Assembly (NCBI RefSeq): GCF_900005765.1
Contig: NC_041685.1
Coordinates: 620,001 to 684,000, forward strand
Reading direction: 5' to 3'
Length of the DNA: 64,000 bases
Origin: Plasmodium relictum
Taxonomy: Eukaryota; Apicomplexa; Aconoidasida; Haemosporida; Plasmodiidae
Each line of letters starts with the position of its first letter. Position 1 is the first letter of the stretch. Under the pieces are notes generated by a model. That model worked only from the letters and a program-made list of their open reading frames with translations. It was not told the origin of the DNA and did not search any database. The translations under genes and the position numbers were made by a program. Below, piece by piece: positions 9,925 through 20,871 of this stretch.

Positions 9925-11763
9925 ATGGAAATCAGCGAAAATGAAAACTATGTATCATGTAATAACCTCCTGGATGTATATAAAAATAAATATTCAAGAA
10001 TAGATATAGAAAAAGCAACTAGTATATTAAAAGATTACTTTTCCATTACAGAATTTAAACCAAAACAAATGGAATGCTTAAATGCAATTAAAAATTTTCA
10101 ACATGTTTTAAACATAATGCCAACAGGAGGAGGAAAATCGCTAATATATCAAATTATGCCACTGATTATTGAAGGTATAAGTATTGTTATAAGCCCTTTA
10201 ATATCTTTAATTCAAGATCAAATAAAATCTTTAAAAAAAAAGAACATTGTGGCAGAAACAATTAATAGTTCACTAAATAAAAAAGAAAATGAAAGAATAA
10301 TAACTCTTTTAAAAGATCATGATATAAATGAAATAAAAATATTATATATTACTCCTGAGACTGCTACAAGCGAATATTTTATTTCTTTATTAAAAGAACT
10401 TTATTTAAATCAAAGGATTAGTCTAATCTCTATAGATGAAGTCCATTGTATTAGCACATGGGGATGTGATTTCAGAAAATGTTATAGAAATTTAAATAAA
10501 TTACTAAATATGTGCCCATTTGTTAGAATTTATAGTTGTACAGCTACAGCTACAAGATATGTAGAAAAGGATATTATACTTAATTTAAATTTAAATAAGG
10601 AAGAAAATAATAGTCTTAGAATTATTAGAACTTCATTTAACAGACCTAATTTAAAATATGTTATTGTATACAGCGATTTATTAAAAATAGAAAAAAAAAA
10701 AAGTGTTTGTGACATTATTAAAGAAAAAAGAAATGCTGACAAAATTGGAATTGTATATTGTTTTAAAAGAAGCACATGCGACGAAATTTCAAAATATTTA
10801 AGAGAAAAGGGACTACAAGCCTTAAGTTATCATGCTGGTTTAACAAACAATGCAAGAAAAAAGACTCAGGAGAAATGGTTAAATGGTAAAGTTAATATTT
10901 TAGTAGCGACAATAGCATTTGGTATGGGAATAGATAGAAAAGACGTTTCTTTTATTATTCACTTTAATTTACCTAAATCTATAGAAAATTATTATCAAGA
11001 GTCAGGTAGATCTGGAAGAAACGGAAATATATCTTTTTGTTATTTGTATTATTCAAAAGAAGATTTAGAAAATTTAGCATACATAATAAAAAGAAGCTAT
11101 GGAGATTTAGATATGTTAGATATTAATATAGAAAAAAAATTTGAAAAAGAAATATACAATTTGGAATGTGTTCATAACTTGTGCATAAATGAAAAATGTA
11201 TAAGATCCCAAATTCTAAGCCATTTTGGAGAAAATTATAACTCTTTTAATAATTTAAAAACTATGAATAATATAGATAAAAATATAAAAAATGATGAAAA
11301 TTATTGTTGTTCCTTTTGTTTCGACACAAAAGGATCTAAAAATAAAATTCAAGAAGTAATGAAGTTATATGAACAGAAAAATTGGAATTTTGAACCACAC
11401 AATAATTACAACAGTTATAATAATATAAAAAAGTATTCAGATATTAATGAAAAAAAGCATAAATTAAGCGATGATTCAAATTCCGAAGTTGATCAAGAAT
11501 TATGTTATTATAAATTAAGTAACAAAAAAATTAAGGGATGTGTTCCGTTTCAAAGTGCTTCATCAATAATCCCAAAGGAAATTAGAAATAAAGGAATAGT
11601 TGAAGTAATGAAAGAATTAGAGAGAAGAGAAGAATTGATGGAAAAAAATCAGAAAAAAGAAACAAGAGTGAATCTAACAAATATAAATAATGCAAATCCC
11701 CATTGTGTAAATATAAAAAAGAAACATACATTATCATCTTTTAAAGTCCCTAGGAAGTTATAA
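9925..11763 (+). CDS. RECQ1: RecQ-family ATP-dependent DNA helicase
   Basis: Intronless, 612 residues. 3'-5' DNA helicase of superfamily 2, acting in the nucleus in recombination, fork repair and probably telomere upkeep. Visible in order: motif 0 region with Gln (about 40-50), Walker A MPTGGGKS (65-72, Lys71), DEVH box (171-174) in the RecQ aromatic-rich loop SIDEVHCISTWG, motif III SCTATAT (204-210), motif V IAFGMGIDRKD (330-340), motif VI QESGRSGRNG (358-367), and a RecQ-Ct zinc cluster (Cys420, Cys425, Cys462, Cys465). No HRDC domain is evident; the C-terminal ~130 residues are basic and low-complexity, so it is a short RecQ like Q1. Plasmodium has two RecQ helicases, and position and length fit the smaller one. 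It lies just downstream of the putative telomerase RNA, on the same strand. Confidence 0.95.
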   Translation: MEISENENYVSCNNLLDVYKNKYSRIDIEKATSILKDYFSITEFKPKQMECLNAIKNFQHVLNIMPTGGGKSLIYQIMPLIIEGISIVISPLISLIQDQIKSLKKKNIVAETINSSLNKKENERIITLLKDHDINEIKILYITPETATSEYFISLLKELYLNQRISLISIDEVHCISTWGCDFRKCYRNLNKLLNMCPFVRIYSCTATATRYVEKDIILNLNLNKEENNSLRIIRTSFNRPNLKYVIVYSDLLKIEKKKSVCDIIKEKRNADKIGIVYCFKRSTCDEISKYLREKGLQALSYHAGLTNNARKKTQEKWLNGKVNILVATIAFGMGIDRKDVSFIIHFNLPKSIENYYQESGRSGRNGNISFCYLYYSKEDLENLAYIIKRSYGDLDMLDINIEKKFEKEIYNLECVHNLCINEKCIRSQILSHFGENYNSFNNLKTMNNIDKNIKNDENYCCSFCFDTKGSKNKIQEVMKLYEQKNWNFEPHNNYNSYNNIKKYSDINEKKHKLSDDSNSEVDQELCYYKLSNKKIKGCVPFQSASSIIPKEIRNKGIVEVMKELERREELMEKNQKKETRVNLTNINNANPHCVNIKKKHTLSSFKVPRKL

Positions 11764-14577
11764 AAAAAGTATAATCATTTATAAATTCCTTAAATATAGT
11801 TATCAACTTTATTAAAAAATGATTTTTTTTTTTTTTTTAATAAATAAATTTGTGCATTTTATTTGAAATCAAAGATTTGTACGATAGCTTAAAAAATAGA
11901 AATAAAATAATTTCAATTATGATATCTTCTGTATTTTTTTGTATTGTATATATATTAAATTTTTTTATATGCATATAAATACACAATTTTTTTATAAATA
12001 TAAATGTTAATATTCTTAATACATGTCTGTGCATTTTTACCTTTTTTTTTTCTGTGAAAAATATTTTGTCGCAGTAAATTATTTAGGTCTACATAAAAAA
12101 AATAAACAAGCATATATGCTTTTTGTTCTCTAGGGTATAAAACATAACGGAATAATAAAATAACTATTTAATTCCTAAAAAAAGCTCTAATCTTATCAGT
12201 ATTATGAAAACTAAATCTATGTTTCGTAATAATTCTTAAGAAAAAATTCTAATTTAATTTTTAAAACTATAAATTAGAAAACAAAAATGAAAGTCTCAAT
12301 AAAAAAAATTTTATAATTATTTTTTTTTTTTAATGAGTAAAGAAATTGTTTATTAAAATACACAATCCTTTTTAATTTTTAGATATTTTGTACACCTTAT
12401 AATTTTATATCACTTTCTTTATCATAATGAATATGATATATATAAGTTCAATGTTACATAAATTTTTAATTCACCATAACACATATATAAATCCTTTTAT
12501 TTTTACATACAAAAGAGTTGTAAAAAAAATAAATAGTATAGAAAATATTAAATATTCACTTTTTTTTTTATCTCGACTAAAGAGAAAATGCAATATTTTG
12601 TAGTATTATATAAAAAATTTAAAAGTACTAATTTTACTTTTTTTTTAATATATTTTTCACAATGTTAAATACTATTTAGAATAGTCTTATTATAGAGAAA
12701 ATTATATGAATAAATTTATAAAGAGAAAAATATATTTAATTATTATAATTATTTGTTAATATTAGAATAATTCTTTTATAAATAAAAATTATGCATCATT
12801 TATGTATTTTTTTCTTAAAATAGAAAAATTTATTTATACTTTTCTGATTATAGTAATTTATTACCCTTTGTTTTTAATAAAAAAACATAATACAAAACTT
12901 TATTTGGAAACCTTTACTTCTAGAATTTCATAAAATTAAAAAACAGTTTATAACACTTAAAAATTATATAGATGCTAAAATAATATATTCAGCAATATAT
13001 TTTCCTTTATTAATTTGATACTTTACAAAAAAAAAAAAAACGGGATATAAAGCATGTAATGAGAAACTTTTAATTCAGTACCTCTTTTTAAACATATAAA
13101 ATAAAATATTGTATATCTAATGTTTTTTTATATATTTTTATGTATTTTTGCATTAATTTAATAAATTTTTTTAATACGTCACGTAATTCAATTAAAAGAT
13201 TACTTTTTCTCTGAACATTTTTGTTCATTCATTGAAAAAATTATCATTAAAACTTAATTTTTTATATTTTTTTTTTTAATTTTTATTTACTTTGATAAAA
13301 TAGCTATATGTGTTTAAAAAAAAAAAAGAGAAAAGTAACTATCCCAAGAAAGGGAGACTTTGCACACATTTTTTTTTTAAAATGAAAATATTATGATTCT
13401 ACAAAAAATGTGATATTAATATATGAAATATAAAAAGTAAATACTATATTATATGAATAAATAAAAATATTAAAATAATAGTTTCTTTTTAAATATTTTT
13501 TTTTTAGTTATTAAAAATATTAATAATTCTTATTATTAATTTTGATCACAGAAAATAAAATGTTATCGCTGTTTTTAAAAAAAAAAATTTGCTACAAAGA
13601 AAGGTGGTTCTGCACACATTTCTTTTTACAACGAAAATATTTAATAAATTTATTTCATAAAAAAAAATTAAATTATTGTGTTAAATATTACGTAAAACTA
13701 AAAATACCACATTTTATTAATGAATAAAAATAAAAAATTTTAAGCAAAAAATTCTCTTTAAATACAAGCGATTCATATAAAAAATATAAAAAAATTTAGT
13801 TAATATTTCATTTTTGTGAACAGATCTCATCTAACAAAAAAAAGAAGAAAGCTGTTAGTATAATGAAATGTTGTTCCTTTACGTATTCTTTTAATTATAA
13901 ATACAAATATGATTAAAAAGAAATAAGTCAAAAATTCCATGATATTTCTTAAAACATTTTTTATTATTTTTTTCATTTTTTTCTTTTCTTATTTATGATT
14001 AATAAGTAAATTTATTATAGATGTGTCATATTCTTAACTTTTAAAAAAATATATTAAATGGATTTATATATGTTATCACTCAGCATTTGCTTCAAATTCA
14101 AATTTTTTTTTTTCTTATATTTTAATTTAAAATAAAAATTTTAAACAATTGAATTCATTTTTTTTTATTTACTTTTTTTTAGTGTTTTTGATGTAATATT
14201 CTCTGTATTTAATTCTTTTAATTTTTTGTTTCACATTTTATTTCTTTTCATATAATCATTTATTCTATTTTTTTTTTTTTTTTTTTTGTTTCAATAAAAT
14301 AATGGTCTCTTTTTGAACAATTTATAGTTTTCTCCTTAATAATATTCTTACTAATTTTTTTTTTTTTCTTTTTTTTTGTGATTTTCTAAGTAAATAGATT
14401 TTTATTAAAATGAAAATTCATTTATTTCTTATTCATTTTATAGAAATATATATGAAATTTATTTGAATATTATTTCTATGATAATTTTACATTATTATCT
14501 ACAAGAAGTATTTCTTAAAATAAGACAACGCTTTTAAGAATAAGAATAAATTTATAGAATAAAAAATTCATATCCAA
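11764..14577. other. AT-rich intergenic region
   Basis: 2.8 kb without a convincing gene. It holds two copies of a diverged ~50-base motif (13346-13392 and 13597-13642). A 61-residue open frame at 13542-13727 overlaps the second copy but is Lys/Phe/Asn-rich and not convincing. Confidence 0.6.
13346..13642. repeat. diverged direct repeat pair
   Basis: 13346-13392 and 13597-13642 share AAGAAAGG, then GCACACATTT, a T run, and GAAAATATT in the same order and spacing. GC is higher than in the flanks. It could be a duplicated small RNA or regulatory block; I do not recognise it. Confidence 0.45.
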
Positions 14578-16701
14578 ATGAAAAATGAAGATATATCTGA
14601 AAGGGAAACCTTACTTAAATATAAATTAAATAACTCAAATAAGAAAAGAAACAAAGATTGGAAAGAGAAAGTTGCATCAATAATCAAAACGGGTAATAAA
14701 AATGATGCATCTCAACATGACGTTTCTAGTCCTATTAATACTGAGAGCACCTCTATATTTAATTTCAGAAAATTTAAATTTTTCACTAAATCTAAAAATA
14801 TATGCAAAGTAAAATCAAATAATTCAAAAGAATTTAGCATTTTTTCTAACGGTGCAAAAGAAAATATGGAAAAATTTTCATTAAAAGAACAAAGTTCAAA
14901 TGATGATAAATTATCTATTGATAAATGCAGTAAGGATAACATTAGCAAACAAAGTACAATTAAAATTTCTAAAAATGACATTAAGGAATTAAAAAAATCT
15001 AAAAGTTCCATAAATACTAAAGTAGATATAAACCATTCAGATAATAATAAAAAAAATTCAAAATATTTAACGAAAGGCAATTATAGTCATGCCAACTCAT
15101 ATAATAAAAGTGTTAAAGCACCTTCGGTAAAAATTTTTGAAAAAAACAAAATAGTATCTTTATATAGAGATCCTAATAAAAATATAAATTTAACTGAAAA
15201 CAAAACATTAATAAAAAATATTATTAAAACAGAACCGAAAAATTTTTCTAAAAAATTTGTGAATAATAATAATTTGAATGAAAAAAAATCAACAAATTTC
15301 AATAAAAATAAAAATGAAGATTTTGATGATGAAAAATTAAAATTTTCATCCAAAATAACTGTTAATGATAATAAGTTACATGGCAATAAAGCATATTTAA
15401 ATAATAATACAAATGAAAATTTTCTTCTATCAAATAAAAATAATACGAGTATGGAATTAAGGAAAAAGTATTCAAATAATATATTAGATAGGAACTTAAA
15501 AATAAATAAAACATATAATGATAATAGTAATATTAAAAATTCAAATTCTATAAATAATCTAAAATTGAAAAAAAATGATCTAGTTAAAAGAGCAGATATA
15601 ATTATAAAAAAACAAATTATTACAACAGATGAGTTATTAAATGCAGATAATTTAAAAAGTCTACATCGTATGAATACAAAAGAATTAATGAATATGGAAA
15701 TTCCATTTAAGTTAGATCCTCCTAATTTATTTTGTGAAAATGCTTACAATATAAGGTTTAGACATATTTATTATATAACTAATAATAATTAAAAATATAA
15801 ATTATATTTTTATTAAAATCTAATTACTAGATTTAAAAAAAAATAATTATAATTGTTATTGTTTATTTATATTTAGTCTTTACATAGTAATTGGCATTTA
15901 TTTTAATTATATATATTTGATAATACTCTGTTAAATTTCATTATTATATATATTTTCATATAATGATCATGATTGTTTTTTATGTAGATATTGTAATTTC
16001 CATGATTTATATCAAAATAAATTTTGTACTATATTTAAACATGCATATTTTATAGTATCTCCTAATCATTATAACAGCATTATTATATGTTTTATAATTT
16101 TTAAAATTCAGTCCTTTGACACCTATTGAAGAAAAAATTGATATGGTACACTCTATTTTGAACAATCATAAAAACGAAATAATAACATTATTAAATTCAT
16201 GCATAGATAATAACAAGCAAGTAAGAATTTTTTTAAAAAATAATGAACAAACAATAAAAAGAAATCACAATTACTTGATCTTTTTTTCTTAATATCTCTT
16301 TAAGAATAATTTTAATTAATAATACAAAAAAAACAAATATATATATATATATATATATTATTAATTCTAATAATCTTTTTTTTTTTTTAATATTTTAGTG
16401 TTCTGAGATGTTAAAAATAGTTTTAGATGCCCTAATTGAAGGAGAAAATTCCATTGCTTCAAAATTAAATAAAAACAAGTAACAATATATTATATGTATA
16501 TATTATGTGTATGTATTATTATAATAATTAAAATAAATCTATTTAGCATAGTTAAGACATTACAATAATTGTATGAATTAAAAAATAAAAAAGATTTTAC
16601 CATAAATTTAATATATAAAAATTATTATTTTTTGTAGATCTCTACAAAATGAAATAGTTACAGAATTAGAACAAATTTTAACGTCCGTCAATCAAAATTA
16701 A
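14578..16701 (+). CDS. conserved-type Plasmodium protein, unknown function, four exons
   Basis: The first exon (14578-15755) encodes a Lys/Asn/Ser-rich, probably disordered chain starting MKNEDISERETLL. Three short exons complete it: 16112-16220, 16399-16478 and 16638-16701. Codon phases match at every junction, using donors GTTTAG, GTAAGA and GTAACA. The total is about 476 residues. The C-terminal ~85 residues (from SPLTPIEEKIDMV) are less biased and predicted helical, with repeated Glu/Leu/Ile spacing typical of a small coiled coil. No catalytic motif, signal peptide or membrane segment is visible. Stopping at the in-frame TAA at 15792 would drop the only structured part, so the spliced model is preferred. 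Function unknown. Confidence 0.75.
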
Positions 16702-17114
16702 GAATATTTAAAATCACATTCTCTGAAATATATACTTAAATGTGAGAATAACTATTTTATATAATTAAAATTAAAATCTTAAAAAAAAAAATTTTCAATT
16801 ATGTTATTAACTTCATTTTAAAATAGGAAAATCAATAAATAAATTTAAAACAATAAAAATAAAAACAATAATTTAAAAAAAAATTAATAACTTAGCTAAA
16901 AAGAATAATGAATTTATTATGAAAAATAAGTATAAATTATAGCATAAATATATATATATGTTCATAAAGGAAAAGAAATGTAAAGTCTAAAAATATAATT
17001 AATTAAAATCACTTTTAAAATAACTCCATTGCTTATATTTAAAATTAAAAAAAAATATTATTAATGGATTAAAAATATATATATACAAATCATGTTTTTT
17101 GTGCAATAAATTAT
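16702..17114. other. convergent 3' intergenic region
   Basis: Shared 3' flank of the unknown four-exon gene and the dihydrouridine synthase, which converge here. It is A/T only and no gene is seen. Confidence 0.6.
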
Positions 17115-18584
17115 TTAATAATTTTTTATGTATTCTTGTTGCATTTTTAAATCATTCAAAGGCAAATCTAAACATCCTGGAGCAATTTGATCAACATCGA
17201 CTATAGCCTTTTCTAAAATTTCAGAGCAATTAAGCGTAGATGCATAATTTCTTATATATATGTCCAATTTGTTCCTAAATAGTCTATGACCAGGCATGCC
17301 TTTTAGTATGCCTAAAATTGGCTTTAATAACTCAAATGCACTAGCGACATTATAAAAAATGGAGTTTTCTTCTAAATATGATTTATATGCATCTAATACG
17401 GTTCTTCTACTATATGCTGTATTTGGAATTTTCTCATTATAAATTAATTTATCTGTTTGGGATAAAATAGTAATATTTTCCATACATGCTCTACCTATCA
17501 TAACACCATTTAGTGGATTAACACCATAATTTTCAACCAAAATGTAATTATTTTGATTTAAATCATTATTATATGGCATATACCCATTTAATAAAGCTAT
17601 AGCTTCTTCTATAGTCTTTACACCTCCATTTAAGGTAAATTTTAAATTAGGATAAAGCTTACATAAATCATATACTTTTTTATATTCTAATGGTGGTATT
17701 TTTCTATTCTTTTTTGGGTCTAAACCTTTTAACCATGCTTTTCTAGCATGGACAATAAAATGATTACATCCTGCTGACGAAACCGTTTCAATAAAAGATT
17801 TTAAAAATGAAAAGGTGTCATATTCATCAACACCTGTTCTTATCTTAACTGTTACAGGAATTTGAACTTTTTTTTTAATTTCATGAACAATGTTTCTTAC
17901 ATGTTCTGGTTTTTTCATTAAATAAGCACCAAATGCTCCTTTGTTAGCTACTTTTGTACTTGGGCATCCAACATTTATATTTATTTCATCATACCCTGCT
18001 TGTTCAACTAAAATAGCTGCTTCGGACATAGAAGTTGTGTCACATCCTCCCAGTTGACAAACGATAGGATGTTCATTACAGTTGAAACCCAAATGCTCTT
18101 CTAAATTATTTAAATTATATAATAAAGTATTATCAACTATCATTTCAGTCCACAATTGAGCTTTTTTGGTAACAGTTCTTACAAGGGCACGAAAATGCCT
18201 ATTAGTTACATTAATCATAGGAGCTACTTGTATAAAAGGTGTTGCTTCATTTTTATTTTCCCAATAAGTAGAATTTAAAGAAGCGCTTATACTTTCAAAT
18301 TTAAATATATTTTCACATGAACTGAACATTTCCCTTGCATTATTTTCTGCTAATATTGACATTTTGATTTTATTTTTTATTTTTATGTGGCTAGTACCTT
18401 TATTAAAACAATATAAATATTTTTTTGATTTATTTAACCATAATTTTTTTTTTTTATGTAATTTAACCTTTTCTATATATACTCTTACAAGAGTATATGT
18501 TTTTCTTTTAAATTCTGTTTTACCATGATTTTTAAATAATAAAACATACATACATATGATGAAACCTATCAGTTTTATTTGCAT
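17115..18584 (-). CDS. tRNA-dihydrouridine synthase, DusA type
   Basis: 489 residues. FMN-dependent reduction of uridine to dihydrouridine in tRNA, with NADPH. The core starts at about residue 119: QVAPMINVTNRHFR (FMN-binding loop), CQLGG (176-180), the catalytic-cysteine motif NVGCPSTKV (Cys207) followed by GAFGAYLM, VKIRTGVD, the HARKAWLKGL loop and a C-terminal helical domain. These are features of bacterial DusA rather than eukaryotic Dus1-4. The first ~75 residues are an extension with a hydrophobic stretch (LIGFIICMYVLLF) and then a Lys-rich segment, which looks like an apicoplast bipartite leader. Met75 (MSILAEN) is a possible alternative start giving a cytosolic form. Divergent from the glutamate-cysteine ligase gene. 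Confidence 0.93.
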   Translation of the reverse strand: MQIKLIGFIICMYVLLFKNHGKTEFKRKTYTLVRVYIEKVKLHKKKKLWLNKSKKYLYCFNKGTSHIKIKNKIKMSILAENNAREMFSSCENIFKFESISASLNSTYWENKNEATPFIQVAPMINVTNRHFRALVRTVTKKAQLWTEMIVDNTLLYNLNNLEEHLGFNCNEHPIVCQLGGCDTTSMSEAAILVEQAGYDEININVGCPSTKVANKGAFGAYLMKKPEHVRNIVHEIKKKVQIPVTVKIRTGVDEYDTFSFLKSFIETVSSAGCNHFIVHARKAWLKGLDPKKNRKIPPLEYKKVYDLCKLYPNLKFTLNGGVKTIEEAIALLNGYMPYNNDLNQNNYILVENYGVNPLNGVMIGRACMENITILSQTDKLIYNEKIPNTAYSRRTVLDAYKSYLEENSIFYNVASAFELLKPILGILKGMPGHRLFRNKLDIYIRNYASTLNCSEILEKAIVDVDQIAPGCLDLPLNDLKMQQEYIKNY

Positions 18585-20871
18585 TAAAATTTAAAAAAAA
18601 AATAAAAAATAAAATTTCATAAAATATTCATCTTTTTTTTGTTTTTTTAAATTTGTTTTATTTTTCTCAAGATATGCATTAGAAGTAATGTACGAAACAA
18701 TTTAAAAAAAAGAATTCATGATTTTTTAAATTAATTTTAGAAATTACAAAAAAAAAGAAAATATAAGAACTAATGTAATTTTATATTAAAAAGAGAATTT
18801 CATATAGATTTAAAAAAAAATTGTTTCAGAAAAATATAATAGCATATATTTTATTTAATTTGTAAAATTAAAGATATTGAAATTTTTTTTTCCTCAATTC
18901 TTTGTATCTTTTTGTAAGTATTATACTTCCCCTTTGTTTTGGTATTATTATATATAAGATTTTTTATTTACATTTATGGAATAACATATATTTTTTTTTT
19001 TTATCAAAATTAAAAATAAAAAATTATAATGATTTTTCTTAACTTTTCCATCCTATATTTATTCCAGTTTTTTTAAATATTTTTTCATTAAATCTTATAT
19101 TAATAAGGAAACACTTATAATAAAAGGTATAAATACATTATTTTTTAAAATAAAAAGACATTTTTAACTATTTAAATACTACATTTTTGTAATATTTACC
19201 ATTTTTCAATATATTTATGTTCTCATTGTTATAGAAGTAAAAAGATTTAAAAAGTAAATTATAATGCCTACTGTTCATAACTTTAGATCAAAATTTAAGG
19301 AGACTGAAATTCATAAAGTTAAAATAGAATCTAAACACATTTGAAGTTTAAATATAATAAAAAATATATTTTATCATTTAATCTTTTTAAAAAGTTAAAT
19401 TTTAATTATATATTACTATATCCTTTGTATTTCATTTTTAATTTTAGCTAATAATCACTTTTTAATTAAAAAAATTATATTTTCTTTGCTTTAATTTATA
19501 TCCAGATAAAATAAAAAAAAATTAATTAAAAATTGAAAATTGAAAATTAAAAATTATGAAAAAAAAAAACCAAAAAGCAATATTATTTCAAAAATTGGAA
19601 GATAAATCCTTGTAAAAAAAGCTCAAAATACATAAAGTATTACAGTGCAAATCACATAAAAAAAAAAAAAAAATACACTTTTTTTTTTTTTTCGAAAGTA
19701 ACATACATTATTTTATTGGTTTTTTAATGTGATTCTTAAATTTAAATGACATAAATTTTTTCATATAAATGTAAAATTTTTTTTTTTTTATATTGAGTAA
19801 TTATTACATATCCAAATAAAAATATTTATTATGCATGGCATTTTTAAAATATGTTTATTGGGATTTTATAACCCTATATAAAATATGAAAGATTTTCATT
19901 AAAAAAAAATTTTCTCAAATATTTTATAAATAAATTTTTTTTTTTTTTTTTTAATTTTAAAATATATTTTGCTTTATAGGTATGTTCTTTTTTTTTATAG
20001 TAATAAGCTATCTTGAAGTATATATTTTTTTTCTATGTACAAATTGATATAATCCAAAAAATATATAATGTACTATATATATATACTCTTTTTTTATGTA
20101 TGGATATCTAATTAAAGAAAAAACTTGTTTGCTTGTTAAATAAGTACAAATGCTTTTGATTCTATGCTTCTTATAAAATTTTTTGTATATTTTTTTAAAT
20201 TACATTTATTTTATTTTATTTTTTTTTAAATTTATTATGTAAAATAATGTGCATCATTTTATTTATATATTCAGCTAAATTTTCGTATAATTTCCAAGAT
20301 ATCAAAAAAAGTATTAATTGAATTATACACAGCTCCATGGTACTTTGAAATTATATGAATACACTCTCTCATTAATGACATTACAAAATCAAAGTTAATT
20401 TTTTTCATAGTATTTATAATTAATATGATAAAATTATTAAAGTTTATTACTCTCTATTTATTATTATTAATATATTAAATTCTATTTACAACTAATATTT
20501 TTTCATTTATAAGGTATTTGCACATTATTTTTACGAAATATATTTTAATAAGCAAAGATTAAATTTGTATTTTTTTCTTACTAAAAAAAAAAAAAAGTCA
20601 TAAAAATTTAAAAATATTCAAAAGAACCATAAGATCTATAAAAATATTAAAAATAACAAAATTAAATAACCTTTATAAAAAAAGGTTAAAAAAAAAAAAA
20701 AAAATATAATCAAATTTATCAAAATAAAAAGATATATTAAAAGAATTAAGATTCGTTGAAATAAAAAAGATTTTAAAACTACAAAGATATAAATACATAG
20801 AATGACAAAAAAAAAAAAAATTATTTTGGAATATTCATGATTTATATTTTTAAAAGAAAACAAAAAAAAAG
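18585..20871. other. divergent intergenic region
   Basis: 2.3 kb of A/T-rich DNA between two divergent genes, presumably holding both promoters. It contains a short open frame at 19264-19344. A richer patch at about 19600-19660 may be structured, but I cannot assign it. Confidence 0.55.
19264..19344 (+). other. 26-codon small ORF, coding status unknown
   Basis: ATG to TGA, starting MPTVHNFRSK and ending KIESKHI. The composition is more varied (Val, His, Thr, Pro, few Asn) than the surrounding DNA would give by chance, but the frame is very short. It may be an upstream ORF of the downstream ligase gene, a micropeptide, or chance. Confidence 0.2.

Noticed and set aside
13542-13727. 61-residue frame in the RecQ downstream region
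   Set aside because: Its composition follows the A/T background and its only unusual segment is the duplicated motif, which is also present outside any frame.
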